Assembly (NCBI GenBank): GCA_020740775.1
Contig: JAHEWK010000001.1
Span: forward strand, 6,138,001-6,202,000
Direction of reading: 5' to 3'
From: Ilyonectria destructans
Taxonomy: Eukaryota > Ascomycota > Sordariomycetes > Hypocreales > Nectriaceae
DNA: 64,000 nucleotides
The notes below the pieces were generated by a model, which was not told the origin of the DNA, ran no database searches, and saw only the letters and a program-made list of their open reading frames with translations. Both the position numbers and the translations under genes were made by a program. Position 1 is the stretch's first letter; the number at the start of each line of letters is the position of its first letter. Shown one piece after another: positions 22,867-35,200 of this stretch.

Positions 22867-24526
22867 GAGGTCCCCCTGTGGGGGGCCATTCGATTCGGTA
22901 CATAGGTTTTGGGTCAGAAGGCATCGGTACACGTTTGATGCTCGACCACAGAGAGCGAGCAGGAGCATGGTCATTTATGGACTCTGGCGGTCGGCGACCA
23001 GGATAAAAACATTCAAGCGCAGCATTGTGGAGACATGATTGTTGGAATGTGAAGGGATTGCATAGCAAGACAGGAGTACTGGAGAAAGGTGAATGCGACG
23101 GGGCGTTCCGCTCGTGTCAATCGTTTTTGTTGGTTTGCGAGCATTCCGTTGATCATACCCCCACGAGCATATTGCAGATTGGATCGGAAACTAGATTCAC
23201 AACGACAGACATGAACACAATATGAGATTTTAATACCCAAATATACCTGAGCTTTTGCTGTATTCTATTTTGATAACGTGACAATGAACCTGATTTTTTA
23301 CTGCTGGTCTTGAGCAGAACACACGAAATAATTGAGGAATTGACTGTAGGTTGTCTAGACCGCGGTTGGCTTGACCATTCCTCAGTGTTGTCACCCGAGA
23401 CATCTCCGTCACAGGGAGACTCAATAATTGGCTGGGGTTTCTATAGTAACATGATGTCTCATCATGATCTACTAAATCCAATCCTAGCCTTTCTATGATG
23501 TCTGCGAATGATAGGTGGAGAGCATACACCTGGACTGCGGCGCCAACTGCCTCCCTTGTTGACTTTATTGTGTGATAATGCTGGCTGAGAGAAACTCAAA
23601 CGGAGCATCTCTACTCGAAAAAAAGTTGATTCGTGGATTCTTATGCCTGCTGGACACAAGATCCCATCGAACACCTCAAGTTACGGTTTCTGGCTTTTCG
23701 GTCACGCATTGTATTGGTTTTTTGCGAGCCTGTGCTGGCCGGCGGTGCTTAGATGGTGGCTTGCTCATAGGCATACAGTATTCGATAATTCTTTTGTCAC
23801 TTTTTATCCCTCTTTATCTTCAATCTCACCTGTATGTAGCCGCTTGACTCTGCGTTCCTCATTGCAAAGGTAGCCTGATAGGTTTCGAAAGTTAATCTAT
23901 GCTTTAACGTTTTCATCGTTATCTTGCGTGCTATTCCAAGCCCGCATCCGTTACGGCAGATTCTCACCTTCAAGTGCATCCATAAGAGCGCATATCTTCA
24001 GTTAGCAGTGCCAGCTTTCCTCCCTTTTCCATCAAAAAATGCCACTAGTTAAGCACCCATAGGAACCCTGTGTTTTTTCTTCCCGCGCAAGCCTGCAGAT
24101 TGAAAAGCACTTATCAACAGGAAGAGGCACTGATGTTTCTTTGAGCCTCGAAGCGCGAGTGCTCGGAATGCCTCGCCTTGCTCATCGGAGCCCCTTGCTG
24201 GAAGGTGTCGTCGGCAAGGTGGTGGAGACGGCTGGATCTTTGTCCCAAGTGATGTGATAGTTTGACTCGGCGCCGAAATGACAGCGTTGGAAATAAGAAC
24301 ATAAGGGTGCCTGTCTGGATCAATACTTTCGTCAGTGTCCCAGCAGATCTAGGTACGTTTTCACCGCCACGTCGCTTGTTCGGAGCCGGATGCCACTTGC
24401 TGAAAACCTCTCAATCTCTACTGTCGTAGTAGGGCTGCTCCGGTGGCTCTACGAACATTCCCATCCACTGGAACTCCGTCCGCTGAACCGATCTCAACTC
24501 GGGGAGCCAACTACCACCCTTTTTAT
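22867..24526. other. Non-coding, decayed-looking region
   Basis: About 1.65 kb rising in AT content towards the right. Small frames such as the one on the minus strand at 23230-23529 show no recognisable family. It leads into an AT-rich element and a broken gene, so it may be part of a degenerate island. Confidence 0.4.
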
Positions 24527-24829
24527 AGAGTATTGCCATTCGCACACATAAACATATTCTTAATCCTACTAATAATCATATAATATCCTCCTACAGTAGT
24601 TTAGAAGATAACTTTTCTAAAGATTAATATTTAGTATTTATTTTTTATAGTAATAACATTTTATTTTATTTATTAGGTCTAAGTTAATAAGAAAGATAGG
24701 GATTTAGTATTACTTTTAACTACTTTATATATAAGGCAGATAGATACCTTAAATAAGCTGATACTTTAGTAAAGAAGCTTATATCTGTATGCGAACAGCA
24801 ATATTCTTGTGTGTGAATAGCAATACTCT
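24527..24829. mobile_element. AT-rich MITE-like element with terminal inverted repeats
   Basis: The left end AGAGTATTGCCATTCGCACA (24527-24546) is the reverse complement, with 2 mismatches in 20, of the right end TGTGTGAATAGCAATACTCT (24810-24829). A second diverged copy of the same word lies just inside the right end (24786-24804). The 260 bp between are almost wholly A and T with abundant TA steps and no reading frame. This fits a small non-autonomous DNA transposon, or the remnant of a larger one, that has been heavily mutated. I could not define a target-site duplication, so the superfamily is open. Confidence 0.65.
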
Positions 24830-25019
24830 TTTTGTAACCAGCCTTTATGTGTGAGTTTTGTAATTGGCAAGGGACAAATAATGAGGCATCATCCATCGAT
24901 CTTGGTTTTTAACAGGGGAATATGTCTGATCTTAGCTTTATTAACCTTGACATAGAAATATGAGTACAATATTTAAACAAGGTATCCTGTCTCGAGTCCC
25001 TTTGCGCTCCACATCCTGA

Positions 25020-25838
25020 TCCTCATCCTGCTATAACCTTCGCTGTCGATGCCCGGGTGGTGTTACCAACGCGTAACATTTTCTCATGTTTGCTCCGATT
25101 TACATCTTCATCGCAGAGCATATTCTCGCTATTAAAGCTATTAAACCCAAGATAATAGACCGCCGGTTTCTCGGAGTCTGTTGAAGAAATCACACTTCGC
25201 AATAATTCGAAGAAGGAGCTCACTGGGCTTTTAGGCTCTGCTGTAGTGTCGTCGACGGCCTTGATGTAGTCTTCGATTGAATGGAAAGGGCCTAATTCTG
25301 TGACGGTGATGAGGTCGTCACCACGTTCAGAAGGGCCCCGTATGTATAAACAACCGATGCTATTACCGTCGATTAGGGAACCCGATCGTATCAAAACGCA
25401 TCAGGGAGAGCTATGCCATCGCTCGCGCAACGGACTTGAGAATGTTCATCCGGACGTTTCCACCGTGTTTCCGATCCTCATACTAGACATCGCGTATCTA
25501 GCGACCCGGCTGACAACTCATCACGATGTATGGGGCCGAAAGAGGGCTGTCGTCGCCTGTGTCAAAGTTATAGACCTCAGGTACGGGGATTGCGTCTTTT
25601 CACGCACCATGCGCATGGTTTCGAGAGCGGACTTGAGAGCTTTTCGTGTCGCCTCTGAAACATGGTCCACCAGCATCATGCGCAGTACCAGCCGCGAGTC
25701 ATCAAGATTAACGATGTAGTTACAGGCTCCAGAGTAGGTTGGGGTACGCGCTGGCTTGACTGAAACCTGGCTCGGCTCGGGATTTCGTTTGCAGTAAACA
25801 TCCTTAGCAATGGTCCGGATTGCGTCGAGAGGATGCTC
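25020..25838 (-). pseudogene. Broken APH-like phosphotransferase gene
   Basis: Read on the minus strand from 25838, one frame gives EHPLDAIRTIAKDVY, then GACNYIVNLDDSRLVLRM and SALETMRMVREKT. At about 25590 a one-base shift moves the match to IPVPEVYNFDTGDDSPLSAP and YIVMSC, the lobe typical of fungal aminoglycoside-phosphotransferase-like kinases. Stops follow at 25498-25500, 25483-25485 and 25411-25413. A second shift near 25380 restores the frame GSLIDGNSIGCLY..LGPFHSIEDYIKAVDD, which ends at 25023. The catalytic HxD loop is not intact (GFNSFNSENML). Two of the stops sit where the family has Trp or Gln and are explained by CpA to TpA changes. It is therefore a dead gene, probably mutated by RIP and small indels. 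Confidence 0.75.
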
Positions 25839-27132
25839 AGCCTGTCGTAGTATTCGCCGTTATCACTTTGAGTGCGTGGTTAGCAACGCGGGCCTTATGA
25901 AGTGAAGGGTCGGAGAGGAACTCAGGGTCTATTATTCTACCCTAGGATTGCATCCATGGCATCTGGAGGAGGAGAAAAAGTTACACTCGGAGGGGAAGCG
26001 ATAGAATGCCGGTGATGAGCGCGCTTTGGGCAGATTATAGTAAACCCGTGACAGAGGTTATTGCTGAGGATGTGTTGCAGAGGATGGAGTGCAGGTTGTT
26101 GCAGTGGGCAGAGGGAGGTTGACTCTCCGTTTCAGTGTTCCAACATGAGGTCTCGGGCCTAAATGAACCTCAGTTTGCCAACAGTATGCTCTGTGACTGG
26201 GTAGAAACAGAGTTAGATCTGCTCTGGCAGGTTGGGAATGTGAGTTTGGTGAAAGACAGGACAGACAGGGCCCTTTGTGTTGTGTTTGACAAGTGGGTGG
26301 TTTTGCCGCGTCAACATGCAAACATGCTTAGGTAGCACATGCACACGAACCAAAGACCTTGTGTGCAGTGAATCAACCACATAAGTTGATGTGTTGCTGA
26401 AGATGCGATCCCCAGCGGTAGGCCATTGTTTTCCATCCGATGAAATCTGTCTTCCATTCGGTTGCCCATGGAATCAAAATACTGATTCTCAAAGCGCATT
26501 TACACTGAGTTTTCGAACCAGTTCTATTCTAATTACAAGCTGCCTCAAGGTACACGCACATAAGTACTCAACGGCCGACGTTCTTCATACCAGCGAGTGG
26601 TGGCGGTGTTGCTGGGCTCCATCTAATATCAGTTTCCCTTATTGCCGAAAAGCCCCAAACATCACCGCTGCATAGCAGCAAACAATAGGTACAGGTAAAA
26701 CGAAATGGGATAAAGAGGATGTGTGAATTATGAGAACAACCATCCCTCGGGTCACTCAAGCCGACGCTGCTGTTATAGCGGGTTACTCAACCTGACCCGT
26801 CTTTAGTTACTGCACCATTCAACAATTGGAACGTGGCAGTGTAGTTAATAGTTTTCATTTTATTTGGCTTGATTAGGCTAGGAGAATATTTCCTGCATGT
26901 GTTTGCCATTGGTTGATAATAACAATACTTTTGTCCCCCAGAGCGAAGAGCGAGTGCAGATCCAGTTGATCTTGACCGACATCGCCTTCGCCTCCATACC
27001 CTTTATGTCCAGTCCTCGACGTAAATGAACCTATGTCTCAATTTCTCGATCAATGCTCAATCTGTAAAATCCTCATGAACCCAAACTCCTTGCATCCGTC
27101 GCACATATTGACACATATCATACAGTCATCAT
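25839..27132. other. Intergenic region
   Basis: About 1.3 kb with no recognisable gene. The short frames on both strands around 26058-26760 show no family features. The right end contains the 3' untranslated part of the WD40 gene. Confidence 0.45.
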
Positions 27133-28104
27133 TCAAAGCTTGTTGTCACGCACATCCCAAACCTCCACATTACCATCCATCTTCCCAAACACCAGCGTCT
27201 TGTCGTCCGCCGCAAACGCCGCGGAAGTTACAATCACGTCCTCGTCCTGCGCAAAGACGACCTCTCCGGACGCAATGTCCATGATGTCAAACCCATCTTC
27301 CGTGCGGCACGTCATGTACCGGCAGTCGGACGAGATGCACAGGGGCCAGCCTTCGTTGCGGCGCACACTGTTGAGGTTGTACGAGGTTAGGTCGTTGGTG
27401 TGCGGCAGCCAGACGTGGACCGTGGTGTCCCAGACGGAGACGATGCGGCGACCGTCTGCCGAGACGGCGAGGCAGCGTGGATTATTCGAATTCTCGATTT
27501 CCAGGCGGCGCAGAGTTTTCGCTGTCGTGGGGTTGGTGATGCGCAAGGTGCCGTCGCGCGAGATTGTGACGAGGCTGTTGTCCGGCATGAATGCAGCGTG
27601 GGTAACCGCATCGATGTGGCTCATGACTCTGCCGACTCTTGTCCCGGTGCGGACATCCCAGATGCTCATGCGGTTGTTGGCCTCTCCAGCAGCGAGGATT
27701 TTCCCATCGCCGTTCCACGCAATAGGTGCACCGTCTGCCTCCTTGAGCTCCCCCGCCGTCTTCCCAGTCGCCCCATCGCGCAGCAGAACGGTGCTACTGT
27801 GGTGATACTCGACTCCTCCAGCGAGCTGGACAGTCCAGTCACGAACAGTAGCGAAGCGGTTTCCCTGGGGGGAAAAGGCAGCGTGAGACCCGCTCGTCTT
27901 GGAGTAGCCGCGCTGGTTTGTCAGGTCAAAGACGTCGATCCAGGATTGGGCTGTCTGCGCCGCCGTGTAAACAGCGTAGGCGGCTGAGCTGGATGGAGAA
28001 ACGCCGACAGCGGTGACTTCGGCCTTGCTGCAGAGGCGTCGGAATCGCAGAGCTAGGTTTAAGCCGGGGGAGCACATGCTCTCAGTCACCGTAGTGCTGG
28101 TCAT
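27133..28104 (-). CDS. WD40-repeat protein, function unknown
   Basis: A single exon of 323 residues. WD40-like blades are visible: GKILAAGEANNRMSIWDVRTG, HIDAVTHAAFMPDNSLVTIS..GTLRITN, RCLAVSADGRRIVSVWDTTVHVW, and a last blade TSAAFAADDKTLVFGKMDGNV with VEVWDV. The repeats before these are weak, so I count four or five clear blades and presume a seven-bladed propeller. There is no signal peptide or extra domain, and the protein is probably a scaffold. It resembles small WD40 proteins of unknown role in filamentous fungi. The start is the first ATG in frame (MTSTTVTESM). Confidence 0.75.
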   Translation of the reverse strand: MTSTTVTESMCSPGLNLALRFRRLCSKAEVTAVGVSPSSSAAYAVYTAAQTAQSWIDVFDLTNQRGYSKTSGSHAAFSPQGNRFATVRDWTVQLAGGVEYHHSSTVLLRDGATGKTAGELKEADGAPIAWNGDGKILAAGEANNRMSIWDVRTGTRVGRVMSHIDAVTHAAFMPDNSLVTISRDGTLRITNPTTAKTLRRLEIENSNNPRCLAVSADGRRIVSVWDTTVHVWLPHTNDLTSYNLNSVRRNEGWPLCISSDCRYMTCRTEDGFDIMDIASGEVVFAQDEDVIVTSAAFAADDKTLVFGKMDGNVEVWDVRDNKL

Positions 28105-29634
28105 GGCTGAGTCTGAGGCTGGCGATTGACCCCTGGTCCCGTGTTAGTCTGAGTGTGCTTGGAGTTTGGTAAGGATCGACTTACATGTCGCTGAGTAGTA
28201 AATGTCCGAAAACGGCAATTGGAAAACGGCAATTGGAAATCGAAGTGTGCTGATTCACTGGGGAGCCGATTACTTGTTTCAGTTCAGAAGTTCAAATTGA
28301 GTTTGAAGAGGTTGGGATCAATAAATAAGTGTTGTGAGGGGTTGTTTGTGTTGTAGGTAGTGTATGCGATGGCCAGAATCGGTTGAAAAGAGGGCAGCCA
28401 TACCATCTTAAAGTCCCACGCGCAGTCATGATGGAGTGATGACTCTCCACGGTAACGGCCGCCAAATCTCAAAACTGGATGGGTTGTTAATCACGCCCAC
28501 CCTCTCGCATGGGACCTCGGCCGCGAGGAGCTAGGGCGCATCGACTAAGGCCTGAATAGTTCAAATAAGCAACATGGTAAACTTCTCACCAGCCGGGGGA
28601 AAAAGAACCGCTTTTCCTATTTAGTTCAGACAGACGCACGTTTTTTCAAGTAGACACGCGTATTTTGTCCTAGTTAGAGGCTTGAGGGCAATTGCAGCTG
28701 GCTAACAAGCGTACGCCTCCCGGGCGAAGCAGGGTGTTGTCGAGCAAGCAAGGCACAGCCAATGAGACCAACCTGATGCTATCATGACTTGACCGCACAC
28801 CTCCTTACAACCCCATCGGTTCTTACTCTGTGCGGACCCATGATGGCCTCGGCGTGAAGGCTGGTGCGGCGTGAGTCACGGCTGCGGGCAACCATGAAAA
28901 ACAGTGCCGGAGCTGTGATTGATTGACCCGCCCACCCCTGCACAAATACGCCAACATGCACCCGCTACAGGAGCGCCAGAGGGGCTCTTCGGCGAGGCGC
29001 AATAGGGAATAGCGTCCGTCGCGCTGCACTGCGCCGTTCGTGCGTGTCATGGGACAGCGCATTTGGGGGAGGCATTTGGAGATTGGGGGGAGTTGGCTTG
29101 GTGGCTTTGCTGCTTAGCCAAGCATGCCCAGCTTCAAGTATGGCTGGGCAGCCAAACCAGGAATTTGCCGAGATGGATGAGTTGGATGGATTACGAATAC
29201 GGTCTCTAAGGTGCTGTGTCAGCTGGCTTTGAGATTGTATTTCAAACGTTCTCATGACTGAGCAATTGCCTATGCCATTGGGTTTGGTGGTTGGAAGTGA
29301 GGCTGTCAACAAGCCATGGTTCCTTCAGCAAGCACGCGTGATGGCGGAATCCAGCATCGCGCAATCGTCATTCACCTGGCGGACATCACAAGACGGCAAT
29401 TGGACAGTATTGGGGTGTTAACATTCAATTCGTCATATATTGTCGTTGTATGCCAATAACTACCTGTATAGGTAAGCAGCACGACTTTTACCTATGGAAT
29501 CTCATAGGGTTGCCGTCATTCCCAAGTGCCATCAGGGTGCCCGCTCATGATGAGGGGTCTTTCTCCTCCACCACCCATAACAAGCACGTCTCCTTCGCAA
29601 GACATGCTACCCATCTCTCCTTTTCTCTCTTTAC
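28105..29634. other. Intergenic region
   Basis: About 1.5 kb between two minus-strand genes. I see no gene, repeat or RNA signature. The right end holds the 3' untranslated part of the dehydrogenase gene. Confidence 0.45.
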
Positions 29635-30802
29635 TTAAGCACCAAAGGCCTCCTCGTAGCCGATCATGCACGATCGGTATCGCACTGAGCTGGTCTCGAG
29701 GTTGTGCATGGCCTTCTGGAGACCCTCCTTGGAGATGGGAATCTCCTCAACCCACGACTTGATGCCCTGGTCGGCCGCAAGCTGCAGCATCTCGAGCATC
29801 TCACGTCGGCTACCCAAGTGGGAGCTGCCGATGTAGCAGCCGTTGGCGAGGAAGTCCTGGTTGCGGACGGTGAGGCCCTCGCCACCGGGCAGACCGACCG
29901 AGTTCCAGTGGCCGTGGATGTCGAGCAGGCTGAGGTACTCGCTCAGGGCGAAGCCGTCGAACGAGGTGGCGGTGTTGATGATGATGTCGAAGGTCATCTT
30001 GTGGCCCTCGGTCCAGTTCTTCTCGCCAGTGGCCAGGAAGCCGTCGGCGCCCATCTTCTTGGCGTCGGCCTCCTTGGCACGAGAGCGGGAGATGGCCCAG
30101 ACCTCAGCACCGAGAGCCTTTGCGAAGAGGAGACCGTAGTGGCCAAGACCACCAATGCCGACGATGCCGACCTTCTTGCCAGGACCGGCGCCAAGTCGCT
30201 TCAGGGGGCTGTAGACGGTGATACCGGCGCACAGCATGGGAGCGGCCTGGGTGCTGGGGAGAGCCTCGGGAATGGGGTAGACCCTGTGAAGAGACGCTTG
30301 GTTAGTTGACGATACATCGGGAGAGGCTGACTGAGACTGCAGTTGAAAAAGAGGAATTGGAGACTCACCAGTACTCATCGACTCGGGTGTGAGAGGAGTA
30401 ACCACCCTGGGTGGTGAAGCCGGTGTCGAGGTAGGGAGCGCCATAGGCGTCAATCTGGTGCTTGCAGTAGGTCTCGTTGTCGTTCTTGCACTGGCGGCAG
30501 TCCATGCACGAATAAACCTGAGCACCAGCACCAACACGGTCACCAACCTTGGCGGTGGTGACCTTGGAGCCGACGCGGACGACCTTGCCGACGACCTCGT
30601 GTCCGACGGCCAGAGGGTAGGGGCAGCCTCCCCAGTCGCCGCTGATGGTGTGCTTGTCGCTGGCGCAGACACCGCAGCAATCGATCTTGATGTCGATGTC
30701 CTTCTCGCCGAAGGGACGGGGCTGCCACGAGTTCTTCTCGAACTCGAGCCAGTTGTCGGCGCTGGGCGACTGGAAGCTCTGGAACTGATCGGGGGAAGAC
30801 AT
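29635..30802 (-). CDS. Zinc-dependent, NADP-type cinnamyl/aliphatic alcohol dehydrogenase
   Basis: Exons 30802-30369 and 30283-29635 with an 85-nt intron give 360 residues. The zinc site motif CCGVCASDKH (catalytic Cys46), GHEVVGKV (His68, Glu69) and the structural-zinc cysteines in CMDCRQCKNDNETYC (Cys99, 102, 105, 113) are intact. The Rossmann motif GIGGLGHYGLLFAKALGAEV is followed by AISRSRAKEADAKKMGAD, where the basic residues after Ser suggest NADP(H). This fits the Adh6/Adh7 and cinnamyl alcohol dehydrogenase group, which reduces a wide range of aldehydes in the cytosol. Splicing joins RVDEY and VYPIPEALP across a Trp codon. The exact substrate is not predictable. Confidence 0.92.
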
Positions 30803-31732
30803 GATGGGCTTGAGGCTGAGGGTTGTACAGGGACTCTACTGCTCAGGGAAAGGGAGAGAGAAGGAACGCGTCAATGGATTGCGACGGGGGATCTGATTCT
30901 TAAAGCTGTCGCTCGAGAACCCAAAAGCCCAAAAGCCACCTCCCGTCCCAACATACCCCCACTCTATCGGTCATGAGCTCGCTCTCGTCGCGATGAGCGT
31001 CGCGGGGCCGCATCTGGAGCGGAGTGAGGGGCGAGCACTGAGGGGCAGCGATTGCTCCGACGTGGAGGGGCAGCTTTGGGGGGAACCACAAGGCGCCAAT
31101 GGGTTTGGGGGTCGGCTTTGGCTTCATCCCGCACCTGGCCGCGCTCAATGACGATCGGCTGGGCATCGCAACGGCACGCGATAGGGTCACAGATGGTCAC
31201 AGAGGGTCTCATCGCAGCCTGTGTCCCGCAAAAGCCCCGTCAGCGCCGGCTCCGGCTCCAATTTACCCCACCATCTCGGGGCTCTGGAGTTGGTGGCGGT
31301 CGGATTATCGTGGGCAGATTAATCCGACGGCGGCCGATTCCTCCACGAAACATGACCCCAACTCGACCCCCAGACTCTGGGATCACGCAGACACTACGCC
31401 TCAACAAGTGCCGAGATGCAATGAGATTGATGGGTGCAAGGCTGCTGCTCTCCTTCCCTTTTCTTTCTTCGTCGTTTCCCCTCTCTTCCGTTCGTCCTTG
31501 ATGCGACACCACTCGGCTCTACGGACGCGAAGCTTCATTGTAACCCTTCCATATCCAATTCGTCCTGCGTTGCCTACAATTGCTCGTTCCATCGCCTATC
31601 GGATATCGGGTATGCCTCCCGAGTCGACTCGACACACGCCCGCCACTAAAATATCCCGACCCTCCCCCGATCACAATCCATCTTGCGACCTCATGTGCCC
31701 ATCGTGACCAGATGACCGACTCATTTACCCGT
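30803..31732. other. Promoter of the dehydrogenase and intergenic region
   Basis: About 0.93 kb of GC-rich sequence without a recognised gene. Overlapping frames on both strands (for example 31052-31501 and 31099-31707) are low-complexity and lack family features. Confidence 0.45.
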
Positions 31733-32224
31733 TCACTCGCTCTTCTTCCACTCCTTGCGCTTCAGGGCCCGCGACTCGCCCAGCCCAATCCCCGCCAGGA
31801 AACACACACGCAGCGTCGCTCCGACATAGACCCACGGCACGTTGCCCAGGTCGCTCACGTTCCACCCCGCGACATTGTAGTAGATTTCGAGCCCGAGCTC
31901 CCGAAGCGAGTACAGGTGGCCCAGGTCCGCCAGCAGCAGCACCGTCAGCACCGCGCGCCACACGCGCAGGTCGGCCGTCGATCGGAGCACGAGCGCCTCG
32001 TTGAGCGCGAAGAACAGGTACATGTTGGACAGCTGCGACAGCGCCACCGATGTGCTCAGCGGTACCTGCTCGGCCGTCGACGCCGCGTTTAGCAGCGAGA
32101 GGTACTCATGCTGGCGGAAGTGGCTGTAAAAGGCACCCACGAGGGCGGATAGGGGCTCGATGAGGAAGAAGAAGACCCGGTAAACGACATGGATCCGAAA
32201 GGCCACCTGTTGTTGAGGAGCCAT
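31733..32224 (-). CDS. Small four-TM membrane protein (DUF7704-like)
   Basis: A single exon of 163 residues. Hydrophobic segments lie at about 12-30 (VVYRVFFFLIEPLSALVGAF), 60-78, 85-105 and 125-150 (GATLRVCFLAGIGLGESRAL), with a basic C-terminus KRKEWKKSE. Motifs such as YRVFFFLIEPLSALVGAF near the start and NEALVLRSTADLRVWRAVL in the middle are shared with a family of short fungal membrane proteins of unknown role that I associate with DUF7704. I cannot assign a function. The start is the only ATG before the first membrane segment. Confidence 0.75.
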   Translation of the reverse strand: MAPQQQVAFRIHVVYRVFFFLIEPLSALVGAFYSHFRQHEYLSLLNAASTAEQVPLSTSVALSQLSNMYLFFALNEALVLRSTADLRVWRAVLTVLLLADLGHLYSLRELGLEIYYNVAGWNVSDLGNVPWVYVGATLRVCFLAGIGLGESRALKRKEWKKSE

Positions 32225-35200
32225 TTTGAGGAGCTGCGTTGACGGAGCTCAATTGGTTGTGAGAGGGGAGCAATGAGGCAATGGGTGAGTTTTTATGTTG
32301 GCTTGACTGACAATTGAAGCTGTGAATCTGTTTTTTCAGAATGAGAGAGAATCTTTACACCATGGTCCCTAGATTTCGGGAAAAACTTGATCCACAATAT
32401 ACTGGGGACCTTGGACACAGCGCGGGGCATCTCGAGAATCAGAGTCTACAACTTCAGAGGACAGACCCATCACGACGACTATTTTTCGAGATGACTCGGC
32501 CGATGCACTATATCTGCCCAAGTTTCAATACAGAGACTAGCCATGGCTTTTGCGCACCCGCTAGGAGATGCCTTGGATGGAGTTGTCCGCACGGCGGGTG
32601 CCCAACCCCTGTCCTGCGAAATGACTGCCACCAACCGCTCTGTCTTGAACCGCGTATAAATGACTGGCACGGACCAGGATGATATTCATGGCTTCCCGGC
32701 CACCATGGGATGTATCTTGTTATCACAATGCCTTGTTGATTTGCAACGTATTCCCCCAGCTGGAATCTAAATGCCTTGATTCTGCAACCACATATCGCCA
32801 TGACGACATCGGTATCTTGGGTTCTTACAAAAAGATATGAAGAAATAGACATATCAGATCCTCTAATGTTAAGCCTATGCCTCTGTATTTGGAGCAAAAA
32901 ATGGTTGCGTTGTGCTGAGTACCATAACGACGGAAGTTGTTAGTGACAAAAAAAAACACCACCAAGAATGCCCGTTTTTAATCGTTGTGCTGTGTCATGC
33001 ATGCAGTGGGCGAATTGAGTGCGTTTCAAACATCACACCGTAAAACGGAAGTGCCTACAATGAATGGTTCTCGGCGTGGCAGCACATGCAACACGTCGGG
33101 CTTCACTTGTCTGATTTGTGACCGCCATAAGCTGGGGAAGTAATTGCAACCCAATGAAGCAAGTGGCAGAACAAGCGGGAGAAGGCGGTGACGGAATTTC
33201 TTGGTTCGGGTTGTGGCGGCGGCGTTCGGACTCTCCGTCTAGTCGGGATAAGCTAATCTGGTCCTGGACCAGTTGGGGTTCGAACAGAAGGATTTCGGTA
33301 GACACTCTCTGTAGATCCTCGACCTAAGCCCAACAAGCTGATGCTGCGCCTGGGGAATGTGAGTGGACCGGACGGCTTGGGGGCGAGTCTGGGGCCGCTA
33401 TGTCGAAAAGTTTGCGGGATGGCGATAGGATGGGCTTGCGAGTCAGGGCCGGCATGAATCATGACGGCAATATTGGTTCTCTCTGCAGAGAAATATCGGT
33501 AAGACGTGCTGACGTTATGGGCGGTCAGTTTTGCCCGGATTCAAACCCGAGATGGTGTTCGGTACCACCCGAAACTGAGCACTGCAGAAGATATGTCTTC
33601 ACCCGGCGCGCGCAGTGTCTGAGAGTAGAAAAACAAACGAAGAGAATCCCTGCGGATGAGATCATCAAGGTGGGAGAGGAATCCGGGGAGAACCCCTTGC
33701 AACCTTATGGTTGGGGTTGAGGGTCCAGTGCCGTTTTAGCGTGTCGGGTCAGGTTCTGGACAACCCAACAAGCTGGGCAGGAATCCTCCATGCAGTAGTG
33801 AGTGCTACCCCGTGAATGGACATCAAGATGGATACGAGCCTAAAATAAACGAAACAAAATTGGAAATTCGAGGAAATTTCGCGAAACTTTCTCTACTGTG
33901 CGTCGTGTCTGTTGATGATATGATCATGTTGTTTCCGATGCCCCTCAATAAAAAGCAAGCACTCCCGGTATTCGCCTGGCGTGCCGCAATGGCGATGCAC
34001 TGACGATACACTGGCGAGACGCGGCTGTCCGTGCAGATAACATGACAAGACCGTATTTGGTGTCGTGCATGAGGGTGCTGGAAATATAAACAAACCGTCG
34101 CCAACCAACCCGGCATCACGAGACAGCTGGCTGCGCGGGCTGTGATATGCTGCACTGTCTAGACGCATGCCCAGACACGTTCATCACAACAATCTTTGGC
34201 GAAGAAATTGCCGGAGGACTATTACGTAGTAAGATGAAGGCCAATATTCCCCTGCTGCAAACCATGCTAATATTGTCCGCCACCCACAAAAGCCCAAACA
34301 CCGAGTCTTGCGCTTCGCGCCACGACGGACAGCAGAGTGGCCACCAACTGACGCCATCCAGCTAGCCGAGAGTCAGGGAGGGGAGAGCCAGCGGGCGAGC
34401 CAGCGACCTTAGATCCAGCCATTTCGTTTAATTCGTCCTCTGGGGGAATGCAGCATCGGTACCGAAAGCACAGCGTGGCAGCGGTGAGAGGTCGCTGACT
34501 TGATTTTTTTCGTCTTGGTGCCAGGGCTCGGAATCTTGTTGGAAGGCGTTTCGGAGGCGTATTCGTACGTCCCCCTAGTAATTCGAGGCGTGCCCCATCC
34601 ATGCACCGTCCAGCCAGAACCACGGCTGGTCCACCGGGCCGCCCGCATTCCACTCCCTGTTCGGGCCTGTCCTGACTGACTCCTGTGGTGTCCTGCATAG
34701 AAGCGGGACTCTAGCGGTGGCTGCTCCGTGCTGGCGACGGCTAGGTGCTTTGCACGTATTCTGGATCGTGTTCCGGCCGTCTGGGGATGGCTCTAGAGGT
34801 ATCACTAGCAAACTCTGAATCGCCTCGGTACCTTGCCTTACATGCATGCGACAACGACGGTCTTTGGCCGGAGATTTACATGGGCTTAAGCCTCCTTCTC
34901 GGCCCAGTCCTTTCCCCATAAACCGCTTCCTTTCCTCCTTCTTTGGCCCTCGTGCATTTGTTTACTCTCTCTCTCTCTCCCTCTCTCTCTCTTACATCCC
35001 TGACCTATATCTCCCTTTTTCGTCATCCACGTCCCCTGGCCCGGCTCTGGCTTCGCTCTCTTTTATCTCCCTCCCCCTGATCTCTCCACCCTCGCTTCGG
35101 CCCCTGGTTCCCGACCTATGACCGGGCGCTGATACAACCCGAAGCCCGTTGTTTCGCTGGGATTGCTAATAATCGACATCTTTTTTACTTCTGCTGGCTG

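Noticed and set aside
23230..23674. Two adjoining minus-strand frames of 99 and 70 residues
   Set aside because: No recognisable motif or plausible splice between them; left as non-coding.
33526..33577. tRNA-like scrap: CAGTTT/AAACTG ends with a GGTTTGAATCC-like stretch on the minus strand
   Set aside because: No A box or anticodon arm, total length only about 52 nt, one mismatch in the T stem. Too little to call a tRNA or pseudo-tRNA.
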